From assembly GCF_000003815.2 (NCBI RefSeq), contig NC_049980.1:10744666-10805559 (forward strand): 60,894 nt of DNA. Direction: 5' to 3'. Positions 11,347-22,939 of this stretch are shown piece after piece (position 1 is the stretch's first letter; every line of letters begins with the position of its first letter). The notes under the pieces were generated by a model, which did not search any database, was not told the origin of the DNA, and saw only the letters and a program-made list of their open reading frames with translations. This DNA comes from Branchiostoma floridae. Its lineage: Eukaryota; Chordata; Leptocardii; Amphioxiformes; Branchiostomatidae. The translations under genes and the position numbers were made by a program.

Positions 11347-14300
11347 GTGAGTACCAAATACACACACACTCACGATTCTCAGTAACCCCGTAGAGCGGAA
11401 ATATTGTCTGTGAGCCGTAGTATTGATCGTAGCTTTCAGATAAGCTTTGAATGGCGAACTTTTCGCCCCTCCACAGTTTTGGCCCTCTCTCCCTCCCCAT
11501 CCCGGCCCCTCGCCACTGTTTACCAACCCCATTTGGGGACGGTGATCCCGTGTCGACCATGACACGCCTTGTAGCGGCAGTGATGTCATAGGGAGGGGCT
11601 TTTGAGTAGTAGGTTTAATAGAGAGGGAGCCAAAGTTGAGTGAACACACGATTGCTATGCACAAAGCATGGTCAAAGGGAATGCTACAGGAACAAAGTAA
11701 TTCTTTTCTATCATTATATACACTGCCTGTCCTTAGTTATGTTTTAGTTTGAGCCCGCAGGATAGCGAACGATACGTCCGCAGTATAATGTCGATAGCTC
11801 TATAATATGTAAAAGTTTCATAGTAGGTATTTGGTAAACACCAAATCAGCTATACATTATTTCCTACTTCTCTGTAAACAAGTTATTTTTTGTCGTAAAT
11901 CATCTTCCAACTTTGTTTATCTTTAACTGATTAGCGATAGACCAGTTGGTTAAGCGTTTGGGTCTATTTGTGATCGTCCAAATCATGACCCCCACTTTTA
12001 ATGTTGCCAAAAATATTGCCGGAAACACAGATGAAAAGCAATAACGTTTGTGTATTGTTGACGTTATTGTTTTTGAAAGCTTTAGCTATTCGTCCTGCCC
12101 CGAGCATTTTGATCCATCTCGTCGCCCGTGACCTATAAACACACACTGTGCTCCCAAACACCAACACGTCAGTCATGTTGTGACCGCTTTGACCCCTGGC
12201 AAGTTTGGAAAGTCACCCTTTTCTCTCAATGCCTTGCCATCTACAGTGGGAGAAATAGAAATAACCGTCGATGGTACTTCTTGTCATTCTAAATACTGAC
12301 TTTTCTCGTCAGTTCCTAACTTACATGTTGATACTGTATCGTTTTACATGTTATTTACAATGTCACTATTGTAAAGAGAGAAGAAAATATTAGATTAACG
12401 ATAGTACTATGATGCTTCTTATAGAATTACATGATATTCTAGATCATTTTCTATTAGTCTAGTTTATAATTACTGTATAAGTCAAGTTGTTTTACCTTTT
12501 CATCCTTTAGACTACTTGTGGTCATTTGTGCATTTAGCCTTTGGACATGAACATGCAATTAATATTATTATTATTACTATAATTAATGATAATCCGTTTA
12601 CTTGAAACATCTTGACACTGTAAATGCGCGGTGTTTTTTTCGCAGTTTTGCGTTGCAAATTTAATGCGAACTTGAAGCCACCGAGAGCATTTTTCCATGG
12701 CAGTATAAAGAGACTACAGTGCATGGTGCTGCCACAAACTTAAAACCACCGCGAACAGTCCTTTTCCCGCTTCCACGAAATTAAATCCCTGCGAACTTAA
12801 ATGCATTTACAGTACCACGCGCTCAAATGCCGCCATCTGATCTCTGCCACAAGACAGTACCTACAATTGTCAATCGATACTCCAGTCGTATGATGACTCT
12901 CTCACCAACGCAAATTTATTCTGGAAAATCACATACAGCGAATAAAAAGAGAGAAAATAATAATAAAGCTGTCCTATTCAGAATTTGCGGTTTTGCAAAA
13001 TCATTGCGTTATCAATTCGATGACGTGGAAACATTTGTGTTATCTTAGGATATAATGTCACTATTGTGATAATTCATACATAACAGTATAACGTATAGTT
13101 AGAGGGCCAAGGCTCCAAGGGTTGTACTGCATTATTAGTTCACATATTGAATGAATGGCCAATTCAAATTTAAAGCCATGTGAGAATCATAAGAATACTA
13201 AGTCTGAGTTTTCAAGACCTCTCCACTACAATTAAGTTTCACGGCCTCTATCAATTCGCCATTATGGTTTCTCACCATATTGCCCACCAGGGAGAACCAT
13301 TAAGACACATCCGGATCAGAGCTACTATCTAAGACAGATTTTCTCATTATTTAGGTTTAGAATGAGAGAAAGCGACGAAATGTACACATTTGTAAGATGC
13401 TTGATGCTTCTTAGCTGTAAAATTGATTTTGATAGCACCATTTCTCCTTGTGAAGTGTAGCATATTCATATGCGTGAATTTATGGTGATTATTCTCAGCT
13501 GCCCTATTTGTCCAGTTGACCATAGCATATCAATTGGGCACAGGGGAGAACAAATAGAGCCCTCAGGAAAAAGGCACAGAAACCGGGAGTTCTGCTGCAA
13601 TATGAAGGATGATCAGCAGATGGCCCAAACATGGCCTTGACCTTTTTAGGTCTTCCCGATACCTAACCACATACTAGCCTGAGTATCATCCGTATTCTAC
13701 CGGGGCTCCTTACACTCGCTGCCCCTAAAAAATACTTTAGGGAATATTTTTTTAGGGAAGTGAGTGTAAGGAACCCCGGTAGAAATAGGATGGTACCCAG
13801 GCTAACCACATACCGCATACCATCACAAATCTTCCTGAAGTTTTACGTTACTCTGATAACAAATATCTGGAAACACAGACAACAACAGACACACAGACAC
13901 ACAGGCACACAAATACATGCACACTCACACACACACACGCACGCACACGCGCGCGCTCGCGCACAACACACACACACAACACAACATACACAAACAACAA
14001 AATGCAAGCATTGACCAATTCCGATCTATGGATTGAGTGTTCTTCCCCTTTGCTGCGCTAAAAATCAATACACCTGGATGTCTCTCTTGACAGAAACGGG
14101 TTACAAATGACCTAAGTTTTAAAACGTATAAAAGATGCATTGAGTTCATACGTTGCACATGAGTTAACGTGAACATTTTGCCACAGTGCAACCGATGTTA
14201 ACATGATACATGCAAAGGTTTATGCCTATGATACCTGAAAACTAGATTAACCTTATGATATTTATATAACATGTATTATGGATTATAGAAATTCTCACTT

Positions 14301-17300
14301 CCTAGTTCAGGTATTAGTGGTACACTGCCATCTACCTACAATTGTCAATTGATACTCCAGTCGTATGATAACTCTCTCACCAACGCAAATTTATTCTGGA
14401 AAATCACATACAGCGAATAAAAAGAGAGAAATTATAAAGCTGTCCTATTCAGAATTTGCGGTTTTGCAACATCATTGCGTTATCAATTCGATGACGTGGA
14501 AACGTTTGTGTTATCGTAGGATATAATGTCACTATTGTGATAATTCATACATAACAGTATAACGTATAGTTAGAGGGCCAAGGCTCCAAGGGTTGTACCG
14601 CATTATTAGTTCACATATTGAATGAATGGCCAATTCAAATTTAAAGCCATGTGAGAATCATAAGAATACTAAGCCAGTTTTCAAGACCTTTCCACTACAC
14701 TTAAGTTTCACGGCCTCTATCAATTCGTCATGATGGTTTCTCACCATATTGCCCACCAGGGAGAACCATTAATACACATCCGGATCGGAGCTACTATCTA
14801 AGACAGATTTTCTCACTTCCTAGTTCAGGTATTAGTGGTACACTGCCATCTTCATCTTCAACAAACCATTATCTTCAGTCACTTGTCCACACGTTGCTTA
14901 CATTTACAATACATGGTTTATCATTATCTAAAACCTGATACGTCTGTTACTTACACAGGAATAAAAATGTAATTTCACGCCTTTTGCGCGTATTGCGGTG
15001 CCGAATGCGCAAAGGGTTACCAAACCGTGCATATTACATGCAAAATGGAAATGTGAAATCACGACGATTCCCTCAGCCGGCGATGATTTCTCCCTATGTC
15101 ATCTTCCTATATCAAAGCTGCCGTGTATTATCCTGTATCCAGTCAGTCGTGTTCCTAGCCTTTAGCCATATTGTAACGCATTCCTTATTTGGGTATGCCC
15201 TTTTTTCAGTGCCAGTAAAGGTGCTTTACTCCCATCAGTACCGTTACCCATCACAGAGTGTTACTGAGATATATATGTATGGAGCTGTCTCCTAGCTCAG
15301 CCGCTAATGCCATTGATTAAACATAGCTTTCACTACTTACTGGCACAGAGCCCGAATCTGGCAATCTATTACAGGGTCGTTAGTTACAGAATCCTTGTTT
15401 TTGTTGAACAGCTACAGTTTTATTCTGGTGGCATGTGTTTGCACAAAACGATGCTATTAATTACGCTGTAAACAGCCTTACGATATCTAATGATCTAAAG
15501 CCTGCTAACGATATCTGTTTTCGCCGATGGCATTTTGGCCGCCCCCATTCCGTTCTGGATGGAGGACGATTTCTCATTTTGCTGATGCGTCAGAGCTGGA
15601 GGAAGTCGTGTATCAAAATCCCCGTCTGGCTTGTAACGATCGTGAAATCCTTTATCCCTGTGTCGCCGTGATCGAGCTCACCCAGACAATTACCGGGCCC
15701 TTCAAGGTGCTCACTTCCATTACGCCTGCCTGATTAGATAATAGAGCTCTCCTGTGATACCGAGTTTTAGTGATGGCATGGAGGCCAAGGCGAACCATTT
15801 CAACCGAACGGGAGACGCGTTTGTCGCGTCAAAAATCATCCACATTCAACAAATGATCATGAGAGTACGCCTGCAAGCTTGTCATTTGTTGTGTGGTTCT
15901 GAGTACTGACAGTCTTTCGGCACTGTTTTTCAAAGCAGACATTCTTCGAAATATCAACATTTTGGCCCTATAAATACAAGGAAAACAACTATGTCTGGTG
16001 CTCCGCTTCAATGTGATTAGGTAAACAATATGTCATTCCGTAGGGCAAATGTTACAACTGCTACGGTTTAAAAATGTATAAGATGATATAGAACATGGAC
16101 GAATTGATATCTTAGTTATCTTATCGCTGGAGTCGCCAGACCCATCTTTCTGGAATACATTGACGGCTGATAAAGGCTGGTTCATCCCACATAGATAATT
16201 TCACGAACAATCACTCACAGGTATGATCATTAGCACACTTATGGATGTATACGTAACAAGTGACCTATTGTTGTTAACGGCTGATACGGCCCACATACGT
16301 CTCCAGTACAGTTGTTAGATCGTGATATCATGTTGGCATAGTAAGGCCATATGTCGATTTAATTATATGGATGACATCTTCTAGGAACCCAAACACTGAT
16401 GCGGGTGTGTGAATAAAATACAGTTAGACCAAAAAGAATAATGAAATCTAAGTGGTTAGGAAGGTTGAACAAATAACTAGATAGATAAATGAATAAACTA
16501 AACACACAGAATATAGTGTACCAAACAATAGATTCTTCATCTTTTGTTCTTTCACATCCTCTTCAACCTTGGAATGTTCTATGAGATTAGTATGAGTTTT
16601 CCGATATTTGTTTTTAAAACACAAGGCACACATTCACTTATTGTGAAGCTGCTTTTTTTTAATTTTACGACTTACAGTATGGTTGAAAACCTTCTTTTTT
16701 TTTTAAACGGTCGAAAATTATTTTATGCGCGCGGATGTCATCCATATAAGCAAATCCACATGGCCTATGACTGTTTATCTAGTCTACAGCCAAACGGTCG
16801 TCAATCTGGTGGGACCATTTAATCAGCATAACGAGCCGGCTAGGTTGGGTCGGCTGCCTGCCAACGGACTGAACGTCAATTATGACACATACTCTCAATC
16901 CAAGTCTACGTAGGCCAGTTTCTTTATAATGTATTCCAAATGCGAGACCAGATTAATCATACATAACTGTACTGTTATCGATAATGTTTTGTTGTTGCTT
17001 TGTATGTATTCATTCATTCAATCTGATTTTCAAAGGGGGTTGTATTTGAGAATTGTCGAAGGCGTATGTTGTTTTCAGGTTGGAAACTGCAGTGGCTGCA
17101 TCATATAGGAACATGTTTGCATGTATCGAATTGATTAAATGCTTATGTTGATTGAAGACCTTTTATGAAGAACCGGGCTAAGAACAGGTCACAACAAAAC
17201 GTGTTAAAAAGATTCAGTTAACAGATACAAAATAAAGCTATAATTGGATACATTCAACTTCTCCTCGCTTTTCTGTCATAGATAAAAGAATGAATATGTT

Positions 17301-20300
17301 TTATGATTGATGGTTTGTCTAGTTGCATTAGGAATATGAATTTTCCTACAGCACTTAGGTATATGAAATAAGAAAATGGGTTTTGTATAGCCTTATAAAG
17401 TTATACAGTTCATTTCTCTCTTCGTCTTATGGAGATCTTAAAATGGTTGCGATGCGATATTTGATTATCGTTAGTAATTACGGGCATTTATGCCATCCTT
17501 CAATACACCTTCTTTTCTAATCAAGTTTATTTCTGGAATGTCTCTTAAAAGATACAACCATACATTACTGCCGCGGAAAATATGAAATTGGATTATCAAT
17601 GAAATGTCCAAGGAAATTATCTGCATCAAAAGCTATTGAAAACTATGCCCTTTTGTGTTGCATCCGGGTTTACTGCAATTTCCGGCATTCAAGACTGTTA
17701 CACAAGTAACGAGACAACAATATGTCTGAGACCCTGAGTCTTCTTTCATGCTAATCTCCAGGTAGATTTAACGGGGCCATAAGATAGTATCAAAGCTGAC
17801 TCCCTTTGGCTGGCTACAATCCTTGGCCAGCTTTGATACTACCTGGCACCGGAAAATCTGCCTGAAGATTACTGTCTGGCTCCCGATACGGATGTCAGTA
17901 TATATAGTGGGATATAATGAAAAAAATTGCATATATTACTGGCGTAGCATCTTGTCAGTAAAATCATAAATACAATCGGCAGGATGTTTATCAATAGGAG
18001 GTTTTAGCTAAAATTTATTACGGTTTTGACACTAATCCTGTCAATAAGAAAATCTTTACTATGTTACTGTAAGAAGATTGTTTGCACTGTTGACAGGATA
18101 TCTATGATTCTGATAACCTTAGCTCCTTATATAACCCTAACCCTAAGAATCGTCTTGTAAGACAGTGCAGAAAATGTGACTTATTGATTAGAAGTTACAG
18201 CAAGACTAATTGACTGGATGTCTTAAAATATATCCAGACCAACGATGTATAGGTGTACACGCTACCAATTGAGCCATTGCAACAATTCCATAATTGTAAC
18301 CATGTATTTTCCTGAAATGAATGTATGTACATGATTTGTTCTTATTCGTGCGCATCGTGTCACTTTTTGCACTAAATTGACAGTAACACCACAATAACAT
18401 CGGCATTACTTTAATAACAGTATTACTATCCACACATTGTAAGCATTGATATTGTTATACCTTTTACTTTCTAGGTGTGGATTTTAAGATCAAGACGATC
18501 AAAACAAAAGGAAAGACGATACGACTGCAGATATGGTAGGTATCTCAATTATATAAGTAAAATTGACTACAGCACAGAATAGGAGCGCTTAGGTTTTAGG
18601 ACGTTTCATTCCTCGTTTTGTTTGTACATGTATGCGTGTATGTATTTTTGTATGTATTTAGGATTGTATGAGGATATATGATAATGGAGAATGAAGTACC
18701 AGAGTTATCAACCTAGCATTGAAGTGTTCAAATTAAAGTATTTTCCAATAAACTAGTATAGAGTGAAACTTGTTGTCACTAAGACCTGAATCAGCATCCA
18801 TATAAGATAGCATTTAACAATGGCTACAGCTATAGATGTGCAGAGATTTGTTGTGTGATAGGTACTTCAGTATAATATAAACAGCTGTTCTACGCCGCGT
18901 GCCTGCGAATCTGGTGAGTTGACCTGAAAGGTGATTATACCGGCCATACAGACACAGATACAGAGGATAACCTGTAGAATGCACTACGCAGGATTTGTGT
19001 TTGCAATTATTAATGCGCTACAGTCGAAGCGTCAGCGAAATGCAATGTCTGACTCTGTCAATGATGTCTTTATTATGCCGGATCAGGGACACAGCGGGCC
19101 AAGAGAGGTTCAACTCCATCTCTGCCGCCTACTACAGAGGCGCCAAGGGTGTGCTGGTCGTCTACGACATCACCAATGAAGAAACATTCGAAAACTTGCC
19201 AAAGTGGCTTATGATGATTGACAAAGTAAGTTATAATCATTACTTCGTTATTGTTTTCATTCTGAGCTGTAAACGGAAACTTGACAGGATACGGAGGTTG
19301 AGATGGCTTGCGTACAATTTTTTAGTAGGCTGACAGGAAGTGATTGTTTAATATGGCTAGGAGTCAGAAACCCACGAATGACATGTCCTCTAGAGTGGAA
19401 CATGTGGCCTTTAAATGTGAGAGGTGAATATCGATGTGTCATATTATGTCAATTAATTAAAAAAAAGATATGTATTCGATTTCTTGATCTTATCCTTAAA
19501 TACCTTTTACAGAATGTGAAAAAAGGTACCGCTGTCAGTGTAACGACCACTCCGTTTGTAAGTTGTACATTGCCACCGATATAATTGCGATACCATGCCA
19601 AGTAGTCATCTTACTAGAAATGTCGCTCAAGAAACGTGGTTCATTGTTTTCTCAAACTTTGATATTATCCCTCCAGCATGCTGCTCCTGATATAGAAGTT
19701 ATTGTCATTGGCAACAAGAAAGACAAAGAAGAACTAAGACAAGTAAGCACAGAAAGGGGAGAAAAGGTAAGGAAAAAAACAGATATGTTTCACACAAGTT
19801 TGTGTTTCATAAAGATTAAGATAATCGGGGTTATTAGTTTACCTGCTTTGCCTCCGATGATTTATATTTCACACCTATATTGTGCGCTTTCACAAAAATC
19901 AAGATGGAAAATCATCCAGTGACAATTTTCATTCTAATCACATGTTGCAATGACGTTTGGAGACATTTGCAAGGATTGTGAAACGTTACTTTGACATAGA
20001 GCGCCATCTACGCGTTAACGAGTAAACTGCATGTTTATAAGCTGTGGAACAATTTTGCTTAGTTCTGGTGCGTTTCCCTTGACACAAGAAGTGGTGGAAT
20101 ATTCCTTGAATTCTGTATTTTTCAATATATCCGTCAATATAATCGCAGATATGCATTGCACATGCTATATCAAGGACGAAGTCGTCGAATTTATTTTTAT
20201 TTTCTAATTCTTCACAGTTCGCCTATGAGCACAACTGTCGGTTCTGTGAAGTCAGTGCCAAAGAAAACTTGAACGTCAAAGACGTCTTCTTGAAACTGGT

Positions 20301-21229
20301 AGATGATATTGTAGATAAGGTAAGATGCTTCACTTCTCATGTCCTTCGAGGCAAATGGTAATGATTCCTGAGTATGTCAATTGTAAGATATGACAAATAG
20401 TATAGTTGACGTTGATGCATAATTGGTGACAACATTTAGGTTCAATACTTAGAGAGGACATTGTTACATCCATGTGTTGTGTCGTTTACAGTAATACCTT
20501 GTAGTATCACAGAAAGTTTCAGAACAAGTCAATCATTATAACGTTAACGATACCGTTATTTTCTAAGATTAACTAGTCACCAGTTACCAGCGGCGAGCTG
20601 CCCTTGTGTAACTTGATCAAGTAGACTCTTGTGATGAATGCATTACTAAAGCACGTTGGGGTTTTTGATTAACTGGTATATTTTCTTACTCTCCAAGCAG
20701 AGGTTGTCCTTTTCTGTCAGCTATCCCCACCAGCCTCTGTTTCCGAACGGAGCCTCAAAAGATCGACAAGGGCTTTTGAGAAATGTCGGTGGTGTTAGCT
20801 GACAAAAAGAGCCCATATTGTTCATGTTAGCAGCAAGCTCTAACGCTAGTTCACCTTTATCCGCGGGGTAACCTTTATCCCTTGTTTGAAAAGAACCTGG
20901 GTATTCAAGGAAGTCAATGCGACGGACGGTGGTTTTAAATTGGTAAACAAGCTGTATCTTAAAAGTATTGCACTTCGAAACCACTGTCCATCCACTTTAT
21001 ATCCCTAAACATCCCCTGGTTTTAAAACAACGGATAAAGGTTACTCCCGGATAAAGGTGAAATAGTGCTATAGACGTTGTGAGTAAAATGCTGTGTTCTA
21101 ACTTCTATTTCCAAACAGGTGCCTCCGGAAATTGCCCCTTTCGGTTTCGAAGACACAAAGTTGTCCTTACCTCGGTCGGAACAAGGCGGGAGGGAACCAT
21201 CCAGGGTCTTCTGTTGCACGACGGGATAG
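11145..21229 (+). CDS. RAB12: Rab12-like small GTPase, six coding exons
   Basis: Joined exons 11145-11346, 18475-18535, 19087-19225, 19677-19766, 20218-20319 and 21119-21229 give 234 residues in frame, all introns GT-AG (phases 1, 2, 0, 0, 0). G motifs: P-loop GDRGVGKT (41-48), [11 protein letters not shown] (65-75), WDTAGQE (88-94), NKKD (147-150), SAK (177-179). [22 protein letters not shown] and LPKW.MIDK are typical of Rab12 (human protein about 244 residues). Ser98 in ERFNS matches the Rab12 switch-II serine known as an LRRK2 target. The C-terminus is FCCTTG, a CCXXX prenylation end rather than the terminal CC of vertebrate Rab12. Family role: prenylated membrane-trafficking switch of endosome/lysosome pathways. 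It converges on gene A (minus strand, stop at 22745). Confidence 0.93.
12615..12816. mobile_element. MITE-like element in Rab12 intron 1
   Basis: About 200 bases bounded by inverted ACACTGTAAATGC and GCATTTACAGTACC, with internal GCGAAC/GTTCGC words. No coding potential. Confidence 0.45.
12859..13347. repeat. Rab12 intron 1 direct duplication, copy 1
   Basis: About 490 bases nearly identical to 14334-14815 in the same orientation, separated by about 1 kb. Non-coding. Confidence 0.85.
13675..13804. mobile_element. TAGCCTGGGTACC-family MITE, copy 1
   Basis: 130 bases, almost a complete palindrome: TAGCCTGAGTATCATCC at the left and GGATGGTACCCAGGCTA at the right, with CTACCGGGGCTCCTTACACT repeated in inverse near the middle. 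Flanked by TA. Located in Rab12 intron 1. Confidence 0.8.
13883..13990. repeat. (CA)n-rich microsatellite
   Basis: Imperfect CA repeat with CG interruptions; reading frames across it are artefacts. Confidence 0.9.
14292..14851. repeat. Rab12 intron 1 direct duplication, copy 2, with 42-bp flanking repeats
   Basis: The duplicated body (14334-14809) is bracketed by identical 42-base direct repeats at 14292-14333 and 14810-14851 (starting TTCTCACTTCCTAGTTCAGG). Copy 1 lacks these flanks apart from a few bases. Confidence 0.85.
17140..17420 (-). mobile_element. Diverged LINE 3'-end fragment
   Basis: Shares GAAGACC...ACCGGGCTAAG.ACAGGTCACAACA with the 3' end of the LINE at 5158-5220, and the following 200 bases align loosely to its last coding part. 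Old, truncated copy in Rab12 intron 1. Confidence 0.6.
17760..17895. repeat. Short fold-back repeat, copy 1
   Basis: A stem of GTATCAAAGCTG with CCAGCTTTGATAC, then AAATCTGCC. A relative with the same core and the same AAATCTGCC end is at 49045-49140, so this is a dispersed family. The rest of Rab12 intron 1 (14852-17139 and 17896-18474) shows nothing recognisable. Confidence 0.5.
18475..18535 (+). CDS. RAB12: Rab12-like exon 2
   Basis: Small exon for VDFKIKT to the Trp of WDTAGQE. Acceptor TTTCTAG, donor GTAGGT; phase 1 in, phase 2 out. Intron 1 before it is 7.1 kb and repeat-rich. Confidence 0.9.
19087..19225 (+). CDS. RAB12: Rab12-like exon 3 (switch II)
   Basis: Encodes [10 protein letters not shown] through [10 protein letters not shown]. 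Donor GTAAGT, phase 0. Confidence 0.92.
19677..19766 (+). CDS. RAB12: Rab12-like exon 4 (NKKD motif)
   Basis: Thirty codons in phase 0 with the guanine-specificity motif NKKD; acceptor CCTCCAG, donor GTAAGG. Confidence 0.92.
20218..20319 (+). CDS. RAB12: Rab12-like exon 5 (SAK motif)
   Basis: Thirty-four codons in phase 0 containing CEVSAKEN and the last helix of the G domain; donor GTAAGA. Confidence 0.92.
21119..21229 (+). CDS. RAB12: Rab12-like exon 6 (hypervariable tail and prenylation site)
   Basis: Thirty-six codons ending FCCTTG and TAG. Acceptor CAAACAG. The tail is diverged, as usual for Rab proteins. Confidence 0.85.
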   Translation: MPPEIAPFGFEDTKLSLPRSEQGGREPSRVFCCTTG

Positions 21230-21455
21230 GACTCACCAAGAACACACAGGACGTCCCTTCACGATTCCATCTCTTCACATTTGCTACAGTCGTTTAAATT
21301 GTTGGGAAAAGACTATTTCATCAAATACATGGGTGTAACAGACGTATTGACTATCATGTGTACTATAATTATAAGCCTTCGTACTTGCCTCTTTCCTCCG
21401 AACAAGTGTCTTATGTTAAAGAAACCATCAGATAGAATTGGAATAGAGGAGTTAA

Positions 21456-21461
21456 AATAAA
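21456..21461 (+). terminator. RAB12: Candidate polyadenylation signal of the Rab12-like gene
   Basis: AATAAA about 230 bases after the stop codon. Confidence 0.5.
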
Positions 21462-21752
21462 AGAGTACACATTAAATGAATGATTGAAGATATATTATTT
21501 GATACTTTGTACAATTTTCTTGTACAACCGATCTGAAAACAAAGCAAAGCCGTGGCCCCTATCCTCTCTTGTTCTCATCCTATATAAAACACATGACGGC
21601 CTTACGAAGCACTTTTGTGTTTTGCCCCCATCCCCCCCCCCCCCCCACCACCACCACCTAGTGTAAATACTTTGCCAACTGCATGTGTCATGACCTTGAG
21701 ATGAATCAAACCCGATTAAATGAAATGTTTGGGTTCTTGATTTGTTTGTAGA

Positions 21753-21930
21753 TACAGTAGAAGCCAGTTAATTGCACAACGGATTAACACACACTTCTGT
21801 TAACTGCACAGAATCCACAAATCCCAAACTGGTGCGGTCCAGCTAGATAACTTCGCATTATTGCACCAGCCGGATAATAGCACGAAATTCACTGGCAAAT
21901 AGGCCGTGCAATTAAACGGCTTCTACTGTA
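21753..21930. mobile_element. MITE with TACAGTAGAAGCC ends
   Basis: 178 bases with inverted termini TACAGTAGAAGCC and GGCTTCTACTGTA followed inwards by TTAATTGCAC/GTGCAATTAA, at a TA target. The ends resemble pogo/Tc1-mariner types. It lies between the converging Rab12 and gene A 3' ends; a poly-C run precedes it near 21630-21650. Confidence 0.75.
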
Positions 21931-22471
21931 TTAGGTTTGATTCATTGTTCATCAACTGATTTGCATGTAATTTGGTCATTATTCGAGCGAGGGCGCTTCC
22001 ATTGCATGACCTTCGTGGATTTCAATGTAATATACTTGGTAACATTGTCTGACGAGAGTAAAGCATCGGAAACAGGTCAATTCATCTCCCAAAATACCAA
22101 CGATTCATGTTATTGTCATTATTTTTCTTTCTTCGATGCACAACCGTTACCGCCACTATGGTTCATACTAATTTGCCTCTTGATACGCATCATATGAAAT
22201 ATGGTGACAGTAGTATTGATATGAGTTCTTGAAAAATATGGCTTCATCATAATATCACACTCCAGCGTAAAACTATAACAGCGCCAAACAATGTCATGCT
22301 CACTAAATCCAGTCGGAATTACAGTTCTAAGGCTTATATATACAATAGTCTGAATAAAAATAGTATGTATTATCTATTTAAACATATTCACATACTTACT
22401 TACACACACACTCACAAGCACGGGCACACACACAATGTCGAACACATTTTTACCTATCCCTAAGTCGTTTG

Positions 22472-22477
22472 TTTATT
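22472..22477 (-). terminator. Candidate polyadenylation signal of gene A
   Basis: AATAAA on the minus strand about 270 bases beyond the gene A stop codon. Confidence 0.35.
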
Positions 22478-22744
22478 CTTACGAAAATCATCCGGGCATT
22501 TCAATTCTAGCGATATAGTTTTATAAAGGTCTTCCTGGCTTTTCACTTCTTTTCGTACCGTCTTTCGGAAGGTTACAGCAAATCTTAAAATAGTTAAGCC
22601 GTTGTTTGCCCCAGCGATTCTCTTATCCAACGTTATTTCTCATTCGGCCAAATCTCATATTCAGCTGACCCACAAAAATGTTTAGATATTCAATAATGTT
22701 TTAGGAGCAGGACACCAAGCAATGTGCTAATCATAAACATGTCT

Positions 22745-22939
22745 TCACCCTAAATAGTGCAGAAAGAATCCGGATACAAAGACAGTAAAAGTAATTGGGA
22801 ACAGGATTCTGGAGAAGAAGTCGATCCTGTCGGCAGTCTCGGGAGATGGTGTTTCCGTGGTCTCCTCCTCTTCAGCCCAAGCTGTCGAAGGTCCTGGTGT
22901 CGGCTCAACTCGTGGTCTACGGCGCTTACAGAAGGAGGG
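22745..22939 (-). CDS. Gene A: channel exon 9 (M3-M4 loop, M4, stop)
   Basis: A short intracellular loop of about 38 residues with KRRR and an EEEE cluster, then DFFSRILFPITFTVFVSGF (DxxSRxxFP M4 signature) and stop TGA at 22745-22747. Confidence 0.95.
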   Translation of the reverse strand, partial: PSFCKRRRPRVEPTPGPSTAWAEEEETTETPSPETADRIDFFSRILFPITFTVFVSGFFLHYLG

